Assembly (NCBI GenBank): GCA_002363695.1
Contig: DEWO01000096.1
Coordinates: 1-21,495 of the forward strand
Reading direction: 5' to 3'
DNA from: Prevotella sp. UBA3208
Lineage (GTDB): Bacteria; Bacteroidota; Bacteroidia; Bacteroidales; Bacteroidaceae
DNA: 21,495 nucleotides
Below are positions 10,589 through 19,002 of the stretch, piece after piece; within the stretch, counting starts at the first letter, position 1, and each line of letters opens with the position of its first letter. The notes beneath the pieces are model-generated. The model had not been told where the DNA came from. It ran no database searches and saw only the letters and a list, made by a program, of their open reading frames with translations. The translations under genes and the position numbers were made by a program.

Positions 10589-11143
10589 ATGTGGAAATCA
10601 TTTTGCCGTTGGCTACTTTACAAACAGATGGGGTGGACTGCCAATATCACTGAGGCGCACCCCAATAAGTTTATTATCTGTCTGGCCCCACACACCAGCA
10701 ACTGGGACTTTCTCATCGGCCAACTATACAGTGGAGCAGAAGGGATGAAGAGTAACTTCCTCATGAAGAAGGAATGGTTCTTCTGGCCCCTCGGTCCGTT
10801 GTTTCGTCGCTTAGGTGGCATTCCCGTATGGCGCAGCAAACATACCAGCATGACGGACAATCTGGCCGAGACAGCTCGTCAGACCCAGCACTTTATGCTC
10901 TGCATCACACCCGAAGGCACGCGTTCGCCCAATCCGGAATGGAAGAAAGGGTTCTACTATATCGCTCAGAAGGCAGAGATTCCTATCCTGCTCTATGGCG
11001 TTGACTACGAGAAACGGCTCATCAACTGCACCAAGACCATTATTCCCAATGGTGACATCGATACACAGATGAAAGAAATCAAGACCTATTTCAAGGACTT
11101 CAAGGGAAAGAAGCCCGAGAACTTTACGACTGGCGAAATTTAA
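10589..11143 (+). CDS. PlsC-like acyltransferase (1-acyl-glycerol-3-phosphate acyltransferase superfamily)
   Basis: The 184-residue product has the LPLAT acyltransferase motifs in order: HTSNWD with the H-X4-D catalytic pair His35 and Asp40, the GGIPVWR block at 76-82, and PEGTRS at 108-113. It would transfer an acyl chain to a glycerophosphate or related lipid at the inner membrane. It is shorter than classical PlsC (about 240 residues) and resembles compact Bacteroidetes members. No clear membrane helix is visible, although an aromatic stretch, WFFWPLGPLF (63-72), could contact the bilayer. I chose the ATG at 10589; a TTG at 10580, overlapping the preceding stop, would add three residues (MKT). 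The amidase gene starts three bases after its stop. The actual acyl acceptor cannot be told from sequence. Confidence 0.85.
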   Translation: MWKSFCRWLLYKQMGWTANITEAHPNKFIICLAPHTSNWDFLIGQLYSGAEGMKSNFLMKKEWFFWPLGPLFRRLGGIPVWRSKHTSMTDNLAETARQTQHFMLCITPEGTRSPNPEWKKGFYYIAQKAEIPILLYGVDYEKRLINCTKTIIPNGDIDTQMKEIKTYFKDFKGKKPENFTTGEI

Positions 11144-11146
11144 ACG

Positions 11147-13720
11147 ATGCGCAAGTTACTATACATATTCACCCTGTTGTTCCCCATTACCGTATCGGCC
11201 AACGATGACAACACCTCCCGATGGGGTGACATAGACTACAACGGAGAGCCCTGGGTGAAAAACATTTCCACCCCATTGGACATCAACCATGGACTGCAAG
11301 GCAGGCATCTCGCCCTGTGGGCCAGCCATGGCTACTACTACGATCAGAAAGAAACAACGTGGAGATGGCAACGGCCTAAGCTTTTTGCCACCACTGAAGA
11401 TTTATATACCCAGACCATCGTAGTGCCCTACCTCATTCCCATGCTTGAGAATGCGGGAGCCATCGTCTTCACACCTCGTGAGCGCGACTGGCAGAAAGAA
11501 GAAATCATCGTCGACAACGACGGTTCCAAGCGCAACTATGTCGAGGTGACTTCTAAAACAGCATGGAAGACCTCACCCGTTCCGGGATTCATGATCCATA
11601 CAGGAACCTACAGCGATGGTGAAAATCCCTTCGAAGCCGGATCTGCCCGTATGTGCAAAACAACCACCAGCAAGTCGCGCTACTCGTTGGCTACCTATCA
11701 GCCAGATTTCAAGAAGGCGGGCCGCTATGCCGTTTATGTCAGTTATCAGACGCTACCTAACAGCATCGATAATGCACTCTATACAGTATGGCACCGAGGT
11801 GAGCGCACTCACTTTCATGTCAATCAGCAGATGGGTGGCTCTACCTGGGTTTATTTAGGTACCTTCGACTTCGATGCAGGATACAGCGAATTCAATCGTG
11901 TCACCGTCAGCAATCAGAGCGACAACAGTGGTGTGGTGACAACCGATGCCGTCCGATTCGGAGGTGGCATGGGCAACATCGAGCGCTATGGCAGCACGAG
12001 CGGTATGCCGAGAGCGCTTGAAGGAGCTCGCTATTATGCCCAGTGGGCTGGAATGCCCTACGAGGTCTACAGCAGTAAAAACGGAGAAAACGACTATGCT
12101 GACGACATCAATGTCCGTTCCCTGATGACCAATCTGTTGGGTGGCGGCTCCTGCTACATGCCCCAGACGGAAGGTCGAAAGGTTCCCTTTGAATTATCGC
12201 TGGCCGTACATAGCGATGCAGGCTATAACCCCGATGGCAGCAGCATCTATGGTTCTCTGGCCATCTGTACCACCGACTTCAACGACGGAAAACTCAATGC
12301 CGGTATCTCGCGACAGGCTTCTTATCAACTCGCAGAGTCGTTGTTGAATAACGAAAAGAAGGACCTTTCTTATAAATATGGTAAATGGGAGCGCCGCAAT
12401 CTCTACGACCGCAACTACTCCGAGACACGCCTTCCCGAGGTTCCCAGTGCTATTCTGGAAACAATGTCTCATCAGAGTTTCCCTGACATGCGCTATGGCC
12501 AAGACCCCAACTTCCGCTTTACGCTGGCCCGTTCCATCTATAAGACCTTGCTGCGTTATGTCACCAACATGCATGACAAACCTTTCGTGGTGACCCCATT
12601 GGCACCCGACCATTTCCGTATACAGCTTCACGGTCAAAAGGCACGTCTCAGTTGGAATGCTGTAGAAGACCCACAGGAACCCTCTTCCACCCCAACAGGC
12701 TATATAGTCTATACGGCCGTTGGTGAGTCTGACTTTGATAATGGAACCTACGTTCGCAAGAACCATTTTGAATTAGAGCTCGAACCAGACATCCTTTACC
12801 ACTTCAAGGTGGCAGCCTGCAACAGTGGCGGAAAGAGTTTCACAACAGAAGTACTCTCTACGCTCTATCATCCCAAGGCACAGCAAACTATTTTGGTTGT
12901 GAACGGTTTCCATCGGCTCTCTTCTCCCGCCATCCTCGAGAACGGACTGCACCAAGGCTTCAATCTTGACCAAGACCCTGGCATCACCTATGGACCGACC
13001 TTCGGATGGGTAGGACGCCAAATCAATTTCGACCGCACCCAGATGGGGGTAGAAATCGGTGGCTTGGGTGACAGCAGTGACGAACTGGCAGGTATGCTCA
13101 TTGCCGGCAACGATTTTAACTATGTCATGACTCATGCCCAAGCCATTCAGTCTGCAGGAAACTACAATATTGTCAGCTGTTCCAGCGAGGCAGTAGAGTC
13201 AGGACACATGTTGCTGAAAGACTATGCAGTCATTGACCTGCTGTTAGGTCTCGAATATACCGACGGACACAGCGTTGAGTCCTACAAAACGTTCCGTCCC
13301 TCCATGCAGCAGGCACTGCGCGACTATACCCTACAGGGAGGAAGTCTGCTGGTCAGCGGAGCATATATCGGCCGGGACATGCTAACAGACAATGAACAGG
13401 TATTCATGAGCCGTGTCTTACATTGTCAGTATGGCGGATACTGCCAGGCTTCGACCAACATGGTGCAAGGCATGGGCACAAAAATCTATTTCTACAAGAA
13501 CCTCAATGAGGAGCACTATGCAGCCACCTCTACCGACATTTTGCACCCTGTAAAACCTGCCATCACTGCCTTGCAATATGCTGACGGCTACGGGGCTGCA
13601 GTTGGTTATAAAGGTGCTGACTACAGCGTCTTCGTCATGGGATTCCCTTTCGAGTGTATCAAAACCAGTCAGAAACGGAGTTCCATCATGAACGGTATAT
13701 TGAACTATCTCATCAAATAA
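11147..13720 (+). CDS. Secreted Amidase_3 family protein with golvesin-like insert and C-terminal extension
   Basis: This 857-residue exported protein (signal peptide 1-18) appears to be an N-acetylmuramoyl-L-alanine amidase, cutting the bond between muramic acid and the stem peptide. The Amidase_3 half-sites are split. The first, about 52-115, holds His61 (ASHGYYYD) and Glu84 (TTED) before a VFTPRERD block. The second, about 290-475, holds His355 (LAVHSDAGYN) and Glu438 (SAILETMSHQ). These fit the zinc ligands and catalytic Glu. Between them, about 155-275, lies a beta-rich segment ending TTDAVRFGGG that resembles the golvesin/xanthan-lyase-associated domain. A fibronectin III-like domain follows at about 482-572, then a C-terminal region with GGSLLVSGAYIGRD that may be glutamine-amidotransferase-like. 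It is often labelled xanthan lyase by transfer; the zinc residues favour amidase. Confidence 0.75.
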   Translation: MRKLLYIFTLLFPITVSANDDNTSRWGDIDYNGEPWVKNISTPLDINHGLQGRHLALWASHGYYYDQKETTWRWQRPKLFATTEDLYTQTIVVPYLIPMLENAGAIVFTPRERDWQKEEIIVDNDGSKRNYVEVTSKTAWKTSPVPGFMIHTGTYSDGENPFEAGSARMCKTTTSKSRYSLATYQPDFKKAGRYAVYVSYQTLPNSIDNALYTVWHRGERTHFHVNQQMGGSTWVYLGTFDFDAGYSEFNRVTVSNQSDNSGVVTTDAVRFGGGMGNIERYGSTSGMPRALEGARYYAQWAGMPYEVYSSKNGENDYADDINVRSLMTNLLGGGSCYMPQTEGRKVPFELSLAVHSDAGYNPDGSSIYGSLAICTTDFNDGKLNAGISRQASYQLAESLLNNEKKDLSYKYGKWERRNLYDRNYSETRLPEVPSAILETMSHQSFPDMRYGQDPNFRFTLARSIYKTLLRYVTNMHDKPFVVTPLAPDHFRIQLHGQKARLSWNAVEDPQEPSSTPTGYIVYTAVGESDFDNGTYVRKNHFELELEPDILYHFKVAACNSGGKSFTTEVLSTLYHPKAQQTILVVNGFHRLSSPAILENGLHQGFNLDQDPGITYGPTFGWVGRQINFDRTQMGVEIGGLGDSSDELAGMLIAGNDFNYVMTHAQAIQSAGNYNIVSCSSEAVESGHMLLKDYAVIDLLLGLEYTDGHSVESYKTFRPSMQQALRDYTLQGGSLLVSGAYIGRDMLTDNEQVFMSRVLHCQYGGYCQASTNMVQGMGTKIYFYKNLNEEHYAATSTDILHPVKPAITALQYADGYGAAVGYKGADYSVFVMGFPFECIKTSQKRSSIMNGILNYLIK

Positions 13721-13741
13721 CTTTAACTAAAAACATTTACT

Positions 13742-14089
13742 ATGTACAAAATTCAAACAAACTCCAGTGGCACACGCAGTATGGAAATCTCTGAAGAACA
13801 TCTTCAAACCATCGAACAATATCAACTGTTCCGAGACCTAATAGATTCGAATGGTTATGTGGACGAAGAAGTGCTCAACAAACTGAAACTCAACATTCGT
13901 TCCATGCTTGAGTCTGAGGCAGGCAAAGACAAGAACCTCATTGACCTCTGTCTGGACGTTATCTATCATCCCAACATGAAGGCGTTTGGATTGCAACAGC
14001 TTGTCATCTTATTCATTAATTGGAAAAACAAGGGAAATGACAATCTCGGCATGACTACACGTGCGTTCCAGGGAACGCCATTTAATTAA
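13742..14089 (+). CDS. Small acidic protein of unknown function
   Basis: A 115-residue protein that I do not recognise. It has no signal peptide or membrane segment. The first 13 residues (MYKIQTNSSGTRS) are polar and may be disordered; the rest appears helical, with EISEEHLQTIEQYQLFRDLID, then VLNKLKLNIRSMLESEAG and a hydrophobic FGLQQLVILFINW segment near 81-93. The start at 13742 follows an A/T-rich leader, 21 bases after the amidase stop. A later ATG at 13781 (MEISEEH) would remove the polar tail and is a plausible alternative. ygiQ begins 33 bases downstream. Position suggests co-transcription with the envelope genes; no function can be assigned. Confidence 0.7.
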   Translation: MYKIQTNSSGTRSMEISEEHLQTIEQYQLFRDLIDSNGYVDEEVLNKLKLNIRSMLESEAGKDKNLIDLCLDVIYHPNMKAFGLQQLVILFINWKNKGNDNLGMTTRAFQGTPFN

Positions 14090-14122
14090 GTTGAGAATTG
14101 AAAGTTTTAAAAGACATACAAG

Positions 14123-16039
14123 TTGGAATATAAACTGACTGATTTTCTGCCGACGACAAAGAAAGAACTCGAATTGCGTGGCTGGGAAGAGGTGGACATC
14201 ATCCTCTTCTCAGCTGACGCCTACGTAGACCATCCATCCTTCGGAGCTGCAGTCATTGGACGCACTCTGGAGGCTGCGGGCTATCGGGTGGCCATCGTGC
14301 CGCAACCCGACTGGCATGGAGACTTCCGTGACTTTCGAAAACTCGGACGTCCCAGGCTCTTCTTTGGTATTGCTCCGGGATGTATGGACTCTATGGTCAA
14401 CAAATATACTGCCGCACGTCGTCTGCGTTCCGAAGATGCCTATAGTCCTGACGGGCGTCATGACTTGCGACCAGAATACCCGACCATTGTCTATTCCCAG
14501 ATTCTACACCAGTTATATCCTGATGTTCCCATCGTGCTGGGAGGCATTGAGGCTTCCTTGCGCAGACTGACACACTACGACTATTGGCAGGACCGCCTAC
14601 GCCCATGCATCCTCTGTGATGCCCCTGCCGACCTCATTATCTATGGTATGGGAGAGAAGCCCATTGTGGAACTGGCAAACAGGTTGGCTGACACGCTTTC
14701 AACACCTGGTTCGACGGTTTGCCGTAGCGCAGCAAACATCCCTCACGACATTCCACAAACCGTCTATCTGACATCCAACTACACGCCATCAGAAGGCGAC
14801 ATTGTGCTGCATAGCCATGAAGAGTGCCTCAAGAACAAGCGTTCCCAGGCAGAGAACTTCCGGCACATCGAGGAGCAGTCAAACATGATGCATGCCCAAC
14901 GTTTGGTTCAACAGGTATGTCATCAGACGGTCATCGTCAATCCTCCCTATCCGCCCATGACGACTGCAGAGTTGGATGCGTCATACGACTTGCCATATAC
15001 GCGCGTTCCTCATATTAAATATAAGGGCAAGCGCATTCCTGCATACGAGATGATACGCCACTCGGTCAATATTCACCGAGGCTGTTTTGGCGGTTGCGCC
15101 TTCTGCACCATCTCTGCCCATCAGGGCAAGTTCATCACGTGTCGCTCCAAGGAGAGCATTCTCAAAGAGGTGCGCCAAGTAGTGCAAATGGACGATTTCA
15201 AAGGCTATCTCTCCGATCTCGGTGGTCCTTCAGCCAATATGTACGGTATGCATGGCCGTAACCACAAGGCCTGTGAGAAGTGTAAGCGCCCCAGCTGCAT
15301 CCATCCACAGATTTGTTCCAACCTGGACACCAACCACTCCAAACTGCTCGAAATCTATCGTGCCGTTGATGCGCTTCCTGAAGTCAAGAAGAGTTTTATC
15401 GGCAGTGGCGTACGCTACGACCTGTTGCTATACCAAAGCAAGGACGAGGCTGCCAACAAGGCTGCCATAGAGTATGCCCGCGAACTCATCACGCGTCATG
15501 TCAGCGGGCGACTGAAAGTGGCTCCCGAACATACCAGTGACCATGTGCTGAAACTGATGCGCAAGCCGTCGTTCTCGCAATTCTACGACTTCAAGCGGCT
15601 CTTTGACCGCATCTGCCGTGAAGAAGGCCTGCGCCAGCAGCTCATCCCCTACTTTATCTCCAGCCATCCCGGTTGTACGGAAGCCGACATGGCCGAATTG
15701 GCAGTGCTGACCAAACGGCTTGACTTCCAACTCGAACAGGTGCAGGACTTCACACCGACCCCCATGACCGTCTCTACCGAGACTTGGTACACAGGCTATG
15801 ATCCCTATACGCTGGAACCCGTACAAAGTGCCAAGACCTCCCAGCAGAAACAAGCTCAGCGTCAGTATTTCTTCTGGTATAAACCTGAGGAGCGTCAGCA
15901 TATCGAACAAAGCCTGCGCCGCATTGGCCGTACCGACCTGATTAACGAACTTTGTCCTCATCATGCAAATCATAGAACAGACTCTCGTTCCCAAGAACCC
16001 CAAGGTGAAAAGCGAGGACGGCATCGTCGTCACCGCTGA
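14123..16039 (+). CDS. ygiQ: YgiQ family radical SAM protein
   Basis: A cytosolic radical SAM enzyme of the conserved but poorly understood YgiQ family. The N-terminal part contains the family block WEEVDIILFSADAYVDHPSFGAA and GRPRLFFGIAPGCMDSMVN. The iron-sulfur motif is CFGGCAFC, with Cys321, Cys325 and Cys328 in the family's CX3CX2C form. Another Cys-rich stretch, CEKCKRPSCIHPQIC, follows. At 638 residues the length is normal. The start is a TTG at 14123: an in-frame stop lies at 14108-14110, no ATG lies between, and the first residues match the usual family N-terminus (YKLTDFLPTTKKELELRGW). The last 25 or so codons form a basic, low-complexity tail overlapping the next gene by 77 bases, so the tail is probably dispensable. 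The reaction catalysed is unknown. Confidence 0.93.
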   Translation: MEYKLTDFLPTTKKELELRGWEEVDIILFSADAYVDHPSFGAAVIGRTLEAAGYRVAIVPQPDWHGDFRDFRKLGRPRLFFGIAPGCMDSMVNKYTAARRLRSEDAYSPDGRHDLRPEYPTIVYSQILHQLYPDVPIVLGGIEASLRRLTHYDYWQDRLRPCILCDAPADLIIYGMGEKPIVELANRLADTLSTPGSTVCRSAANIPHDIPQTVYLTSNYTPSEGDIVLHSHEECLKNKRSQAENFRHIEEQSNMMHAQRLVQQVCHQTVIVNPPYPPMTTAELDASYDLPYTRVPHIKYKGKRIPAYEMIRHSVNIHRGCFGGCAFCTISAHQGKFITCRSKESILKEVRQVVQMDDFKGYLSDLGGPSANMYGMHGRNHKACEKCKRPSCIHPQICSNLDTNHSKLLEIYRAVDALPEVKKSFIGSGVRYDLLLYQSKDEAANKAAIEYARELITRHVSGRLKVAPEHTSDHVLKLMRKPSFSQFYDFKRLFDRICREEGLRQQLIPYFISSHPGCTEADMAELAVLTKRLDFQLEQVQDFTPTPMTVSTETWYTGYDPYTLEPVQSAKTSQQKQAQRQYFFWYKPEERQHIEQSLRRIGRTDLINELCPHHANHRTDSRSQEPQGEKRGRHRRHR

Positions 16040-16802
16040 TTTCATTGCCGTCATCGATGGCAGCACATCCAAGAGCCAGCTGCGCCATAGTCTGTGGCGT
16101 TCCAACGGCCGCTATGCCATGCAGCTCACCAGTCGCTACATCAGCCACATGCCGAAAAACATCACTTGCCAGGAATTCCTGCGAGGAGTTACTGCCAGCA
16201 TCCGCAAACATTACAAAAAGTCGCTGATGCCCCGATTAGCCGAGCATCCTGAAGACCGTCTGACTGCTTCCGTGGTGGTCTATAGCCGTGTCTCACGTGA
16301 AATTTGGATGGTAGGCGACTGCCAGTGTCTGGTGGCACCGCTTGACGCACACCAGTCTGCACCAGCATATACCTACTACGACAATCCCAAGCCTTTTGAG
16401 ACCGAGTTGGCAGCCCAACGCGCAGACGAAATGAAAAGGCTATTGGCAGAGGGCGTCTCCCGCGAAGAACTATTGCGAAACGATACTGCTCGTCCCGTCA
16501 TTATTCCTCGCATGATAGAGACCATGCGCCAGCAGAATATCGCCTATAGCGTGGTAGACGGATTCCCCATTCCCTTCCAGCATGTTCGTACCATCACCCT
16601 TGACTTCCAACCCTGGGAAATAGTCCTTGCCACTGACGGCTATCCTTTCCTGTGTCCGACATTGCAGGAAAGCGAAGAGCGTCTCAGTCGCCAACGCGAC
16701 GCTGATCCGCTCAACATCGGTCCCGACTTTCAAGCCACCAAAGGTTTCCACCCTGACAACAATTCGTTCGACGACCGTACCTATATCCGTTTTCGTGTGT
16801 AG
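15963..16802 (+). CDS. PP2C-like Ser/Thr phosphatase superfamily protein
   Basis: The 279-residue product has the spaced acidic motifs of the PP2C fold: SEDG at 17-20, AVIDGST with Asp32-Gly33, TASVVVY at 101-107, MVGDCQ with Asp119, VLATDGYP with Asp225-Gly226, and FDDRTYIRF with Asp270-Asp271. These are the usual metal-binding positions, so a divergent metal-dependent phosphatase is likely, although overall similarity is weak and substrate unknown. It has no signal peptide. The start at 15963 lies 77 bases inside ygiQ in another frame; later ATGs would lose the SEDG and IDGS motifs, so the overlap appears real. It ends the plus-strand operon and converges, with a 37-base gap, on a SpoIIE phosphatase gene. 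Confidence 0.75.
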   Translation: MQIIEQTLVPKNPKVKSEDGIVVTADFIAVIDGSTSKSQLRHSLWRSNGRYAMQLTSRYISHMPKNITCQEFLRGVTASIRKHYKKSLMPRLAEHPEDRLTASVVVYSRVSREIWMVGDCQCLVAPLDAHQSAPAYTYYDNPKPFETELAAQRADEMKRLLAEGVSREELLRNDTARPVIIPRMIETMRQQNIAYSVVDGFPIPFQHVRTITLDFQPWEIVLATDGYPFLCPTLQESEERLSRQRDADPLNIGPDFQATKGFHPDNNSFDDRTYIRFRV

Positions 16803-16839
16803 ATGAAGACTCCTACTGGTTTACCTATGGATGACAACA

Positions 16840-18915
16840 TTAGTCTATCCGCAGGCAAAGCATTGTCAGGTCGTCATTGGGTTCTGCACCATTGCGATGG
16901 TGTTCGACTTCTGACACCAGTTTCTCCACCACCTGCTGTGCACTGGAGAATCGGGAGGCGTTCAGGACTTCCAACAGACGGTCGTCGCCAAACTGCTCCT
17001 GCTGCAGATTTTCAGCCTCATTCAGTCCGTCCGTATAGATAAATAGGGGACTGCCCTTGATGTTCTCAAAGGACTGACCGACAAAGTCTATGTCCGGCCA
17101 CAATCCGATGGGGGCATTCGACTCTACCTCCAGATATTGTGGAGGAAGCCCCCAGACAGGAGGATTATGTCCAGCATTGCAAAAGTCCATATGCCCCGTG
17201 CGGAGGTCTACCAGTCCGAGGAACATGGTGACGAACATACCTTGCTGATTATCTTCGCCAGACAACTCTGCATTAATGCGTGTACAGATTTCCGCCGGCA
17301 TCATGTGCTGGGCGGCCAGAGTGCGGAACAATCGAGTGGCCTGAGCCATAAAGAGAGAGGCTGGAACTCCCTTGCCCGACACGTCGCCCACGCAGAAGTA
17401 GAGTTCGTCGCCCTGCAACAAATAGCCGTACAAGTCGCCACCGACTTCCTTGGCTGGCGTCATGGCTGCAAACATGTCAAGTCCGGGATAATGGGGGAAG
17501 ATATTGGGGACCATCGACATCTGGATGTCACGGGCAATACGCAGCTCGCTGGCCATGCGCTCCTTGGCCTTGGTCGTCTTCTCCAGTTCGTCATAAGCCA
17601 CTTTCAGCTTGGCATGAGCATCCTCCAGCTTGCTATGGGCTGCAGCCAGACGATGGGCAGCCTTTCGCTTATGCAGGGTGTAAATAAGGAAGAATACCAT
17701 CATGAGCACCAAGGCAATGCCCGTTCCGACCAGTCGCGTATGACCGACTTCAGCTTCTTTACGGGCTATCTCGGCTTCTTTGCCTTGTGTGTCGTAGATG
17801 GTAGCCAACTCAGCCATGGCGCTGTTTTTCTGATGGGTGATGGTGGAGTCAAGCAGAGTCAGGATTCGTGCTCCGATAACGATGGCCGAGTCACGCCGGC
17901 CTGCCTTGGCATTGGACTGGTATTTAGGCAGATAGTATAGTTGGATATTGTCCAGAGTGGTTCCCATGCCCATGGCATCGAGCGTTTCGTCCAAATAGCG
18001 ATAGTTGTCGGCAGCTTCACGATAGCGCTCAGCGACCACCAAATAGTCATTCGCATTGATACGTCCGTTAGCAGTCTTCGAAAAGTCGGTCCTCAAGAAA
18101 CGCTGATAGGCTTCAGCAGCCTCCTTGGGTTTGTTGAGGCGCTGCAAGGCTACGGCACGCATAATCTCAATGTGAGCCTGGTATTCGTCAAAGTATTCCG
18201 AACGGGCGTCCGGACGCTGGCGATACTTATTAAGCAGCATCTCCGTACGGTCTATCCAGTAGATGGATTCTGCATATCGGCGAGTTTTGATATAGGCCTG
18301 ACTGGTATATACGGTGCCCAGTACTGCTTCCTGGAATCCGCGGCTGGTTGTATCGGACTGCCAGCGATTGGCATAGTGGCCGCGGGCCGTGACAAAACTC
18401 TCGTTGGCTTCCTTGTCTTGTCCGAGGTTCAGCTGACAGCATCCGATATTATTGAGCAGAATGGCATAGTCTATATCGGAGCCGATTCCTGACTCTTCCA
18501 TTTTCTTTACCGCCGGAACGGCTACGCGCAAGGAGCCTTCAAAGTCGCCTCTGACCAGCAACAGTTCCGACAGCCGACGGGCAGACTTGTTATAGCTGAG
18601 CTGGTCCTGGGCGTTGGTAACCTCGCACTCCAGCGCCTTGCGATAGCATATTTCTGCCATACGGTACTGTCCCTGATGATAGTAAGACACGCCGCGCCAG
18701 CGGTTGGCATCCAGCGTGGAGATGTCGCCGGTGATTTCAAAACTGTCGACCACCTGGCGCATGTGCTCATACTCCTTGGCGGCACCGATATCGAATATGA
18801 CGCTGTCAGCCCGGCTGGCTCTGACATCCTTGTTCGCCGGACGACCGCACGACTGGGCCATGAAGGCTATGACGAATAATGCGGGAAGCACACTTACTAT
18901 CTTCAATCTGTTCAT
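16840..18915 (-). CDS. TPR-containing lipoprotein with cytoplasmic SpoIIE phosphatase domain
   Basis: This 691-residue signalling protein combines a sensor and an output. Residues 1-22 form an export signal ending in AQS before Cys23, a possible but not ideal lipobox. Residues 45-385 are helical TPR-like repeats, expected in the periplasm. A membrane helix lies at about 394-414, followed by basic KRK and a coiled-coil linker (420-460) ending ELRIARDIQMSMVP, the usual entry to SpoIIE/RsbU modules. The phosphatase domain (465-691) has VGGDLYGY with Asp494, GDVSGKGVPASL with Asp511, YTDGLNEAEN with Asp629 and NDDLTML with Asp681-Asp682. Family members dephosphorylate anti-sigma-factor antagonists or similar proteins, but no such partner is in the window. 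If Cys23 is lipidated the protein would be tethered twice; simple signal-peptide cleavage is the alternative. Confidence 0.9.
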   Translation of the reverse strand: MNRLKIVSVLPALFVIAFMAQSCGRPANKDVRASRADSVIFDIGAAKEYEHMRQVVDSFEITGDISTLDANRWRGVSYYHQGQYRMAEICYRKALECEVTNAQDQLSYNKSARRLSELLLVRGDFEGSLRVAVPAVKKMEESGIGSDIDYAILLNNIGCCQLNLGQDKEANESFVTARGHYANRWQSDTTSRGFQEAVLGTVYTSQAYIKTRRYAESIYWIDRTEMLLNKYRQRPDARSEYFDEYQAHIEIMRAVALQRLNKPKEAAEAYQRFLRTDFSKTANGRINANDYLVVAERYREAADNYRYLDETLDAMGMGTTLDNIQLYYLPKYQSNAKAGRRDSAIVIGARILTLLDSTITHQKNSAMAELATIYDTQGKEAEIARKEAEVGHTRLVGTGIALVLMMVFFLIYTLHKRKAAHRLAAAHSKLEDAHAKLKVAYDELEKTTKAKERMASELRIARDIQMSMVPNIFPHYPGLDMFAAMTPAKEVGGDLYGYLLQGDELYFCVGDVSGKGVPASLFMAQATRLFRTLAAQHMMPAEICTRINAELSGEDNQQGMFVTMFLGLVDLRTGHMDFCNAGHNPPVWGLPPQYLEVESNAPIGLWPDIDFVGQSFENIKGSPLFIYTDGLNEAENLQQEQFGDDRLLEVLNASRFSSAQQVVEKLVSEVEHHRNGAEPNDDLTMLCLRID

Positions 18916-18922
18916 AACGCTG

Positions 18923-18930
18923 CAAAGTTA
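18923..18930 (-). promoter_or_regulatory. -7 element of the SpoIIE-domain gene
   Basis: TAACTTTG on the minus strand fits TAnnTTTG. It ends only seven bases before the ATG (18915), so the transcript would be leaderless or nearly so. No TTTG is found at the -33 position (around 18951-18954), which falls in a short tandem repeat. Confidence 0.5.
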
Positions 18931-18942
18931 CGAAATAAATGT

Positions 18943-18970
18943 GAATTAAGAATTAAGAATTGAGAATATT
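18943..18970. repeat. 7-bp tandem repeat between divergent genes
   Basis: GAATTAA, GAATTAA and GAATTGA are consecutive, followed by a partial GAATATT. The repeat occupies the shared -33 region of both flanking promoters. Confidence 0.75.
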
Positions 18971-18974
18971 TTCG

Positions 18975-18982
18975 TACCTTTG
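18975..18982 (+). promoter_or_regulatory. -7 element of the S9 peptidase gene
   Basis: TACCTTTG is identical to the metY -7 element and lies 20 bases before the ATG, giving a leader of about 14 bases. A -33 TTTG is absent at the expected place (around 18951-18954). Confidence 0.6.
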
Positions 18983-19002
18983 CATCCAAAATTTATCGTT
19001 TT

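Noticed and set aside
11147..13720. Xanthan lyase
   Set aside because: Similarity to that label comes from the golvesin-like accessory domain; residues His61, Glu84, His355 and Glu438 fit an Amidase_3 zinc site better.
15963..16039. Frameshift joining ygiQ and the PP2C-like gene into one protein
   Set aside because: Each frame is complete by itself: YgiQ has full family length before the overlap and the phosphatase has its own ATG and N-terminal motifs.
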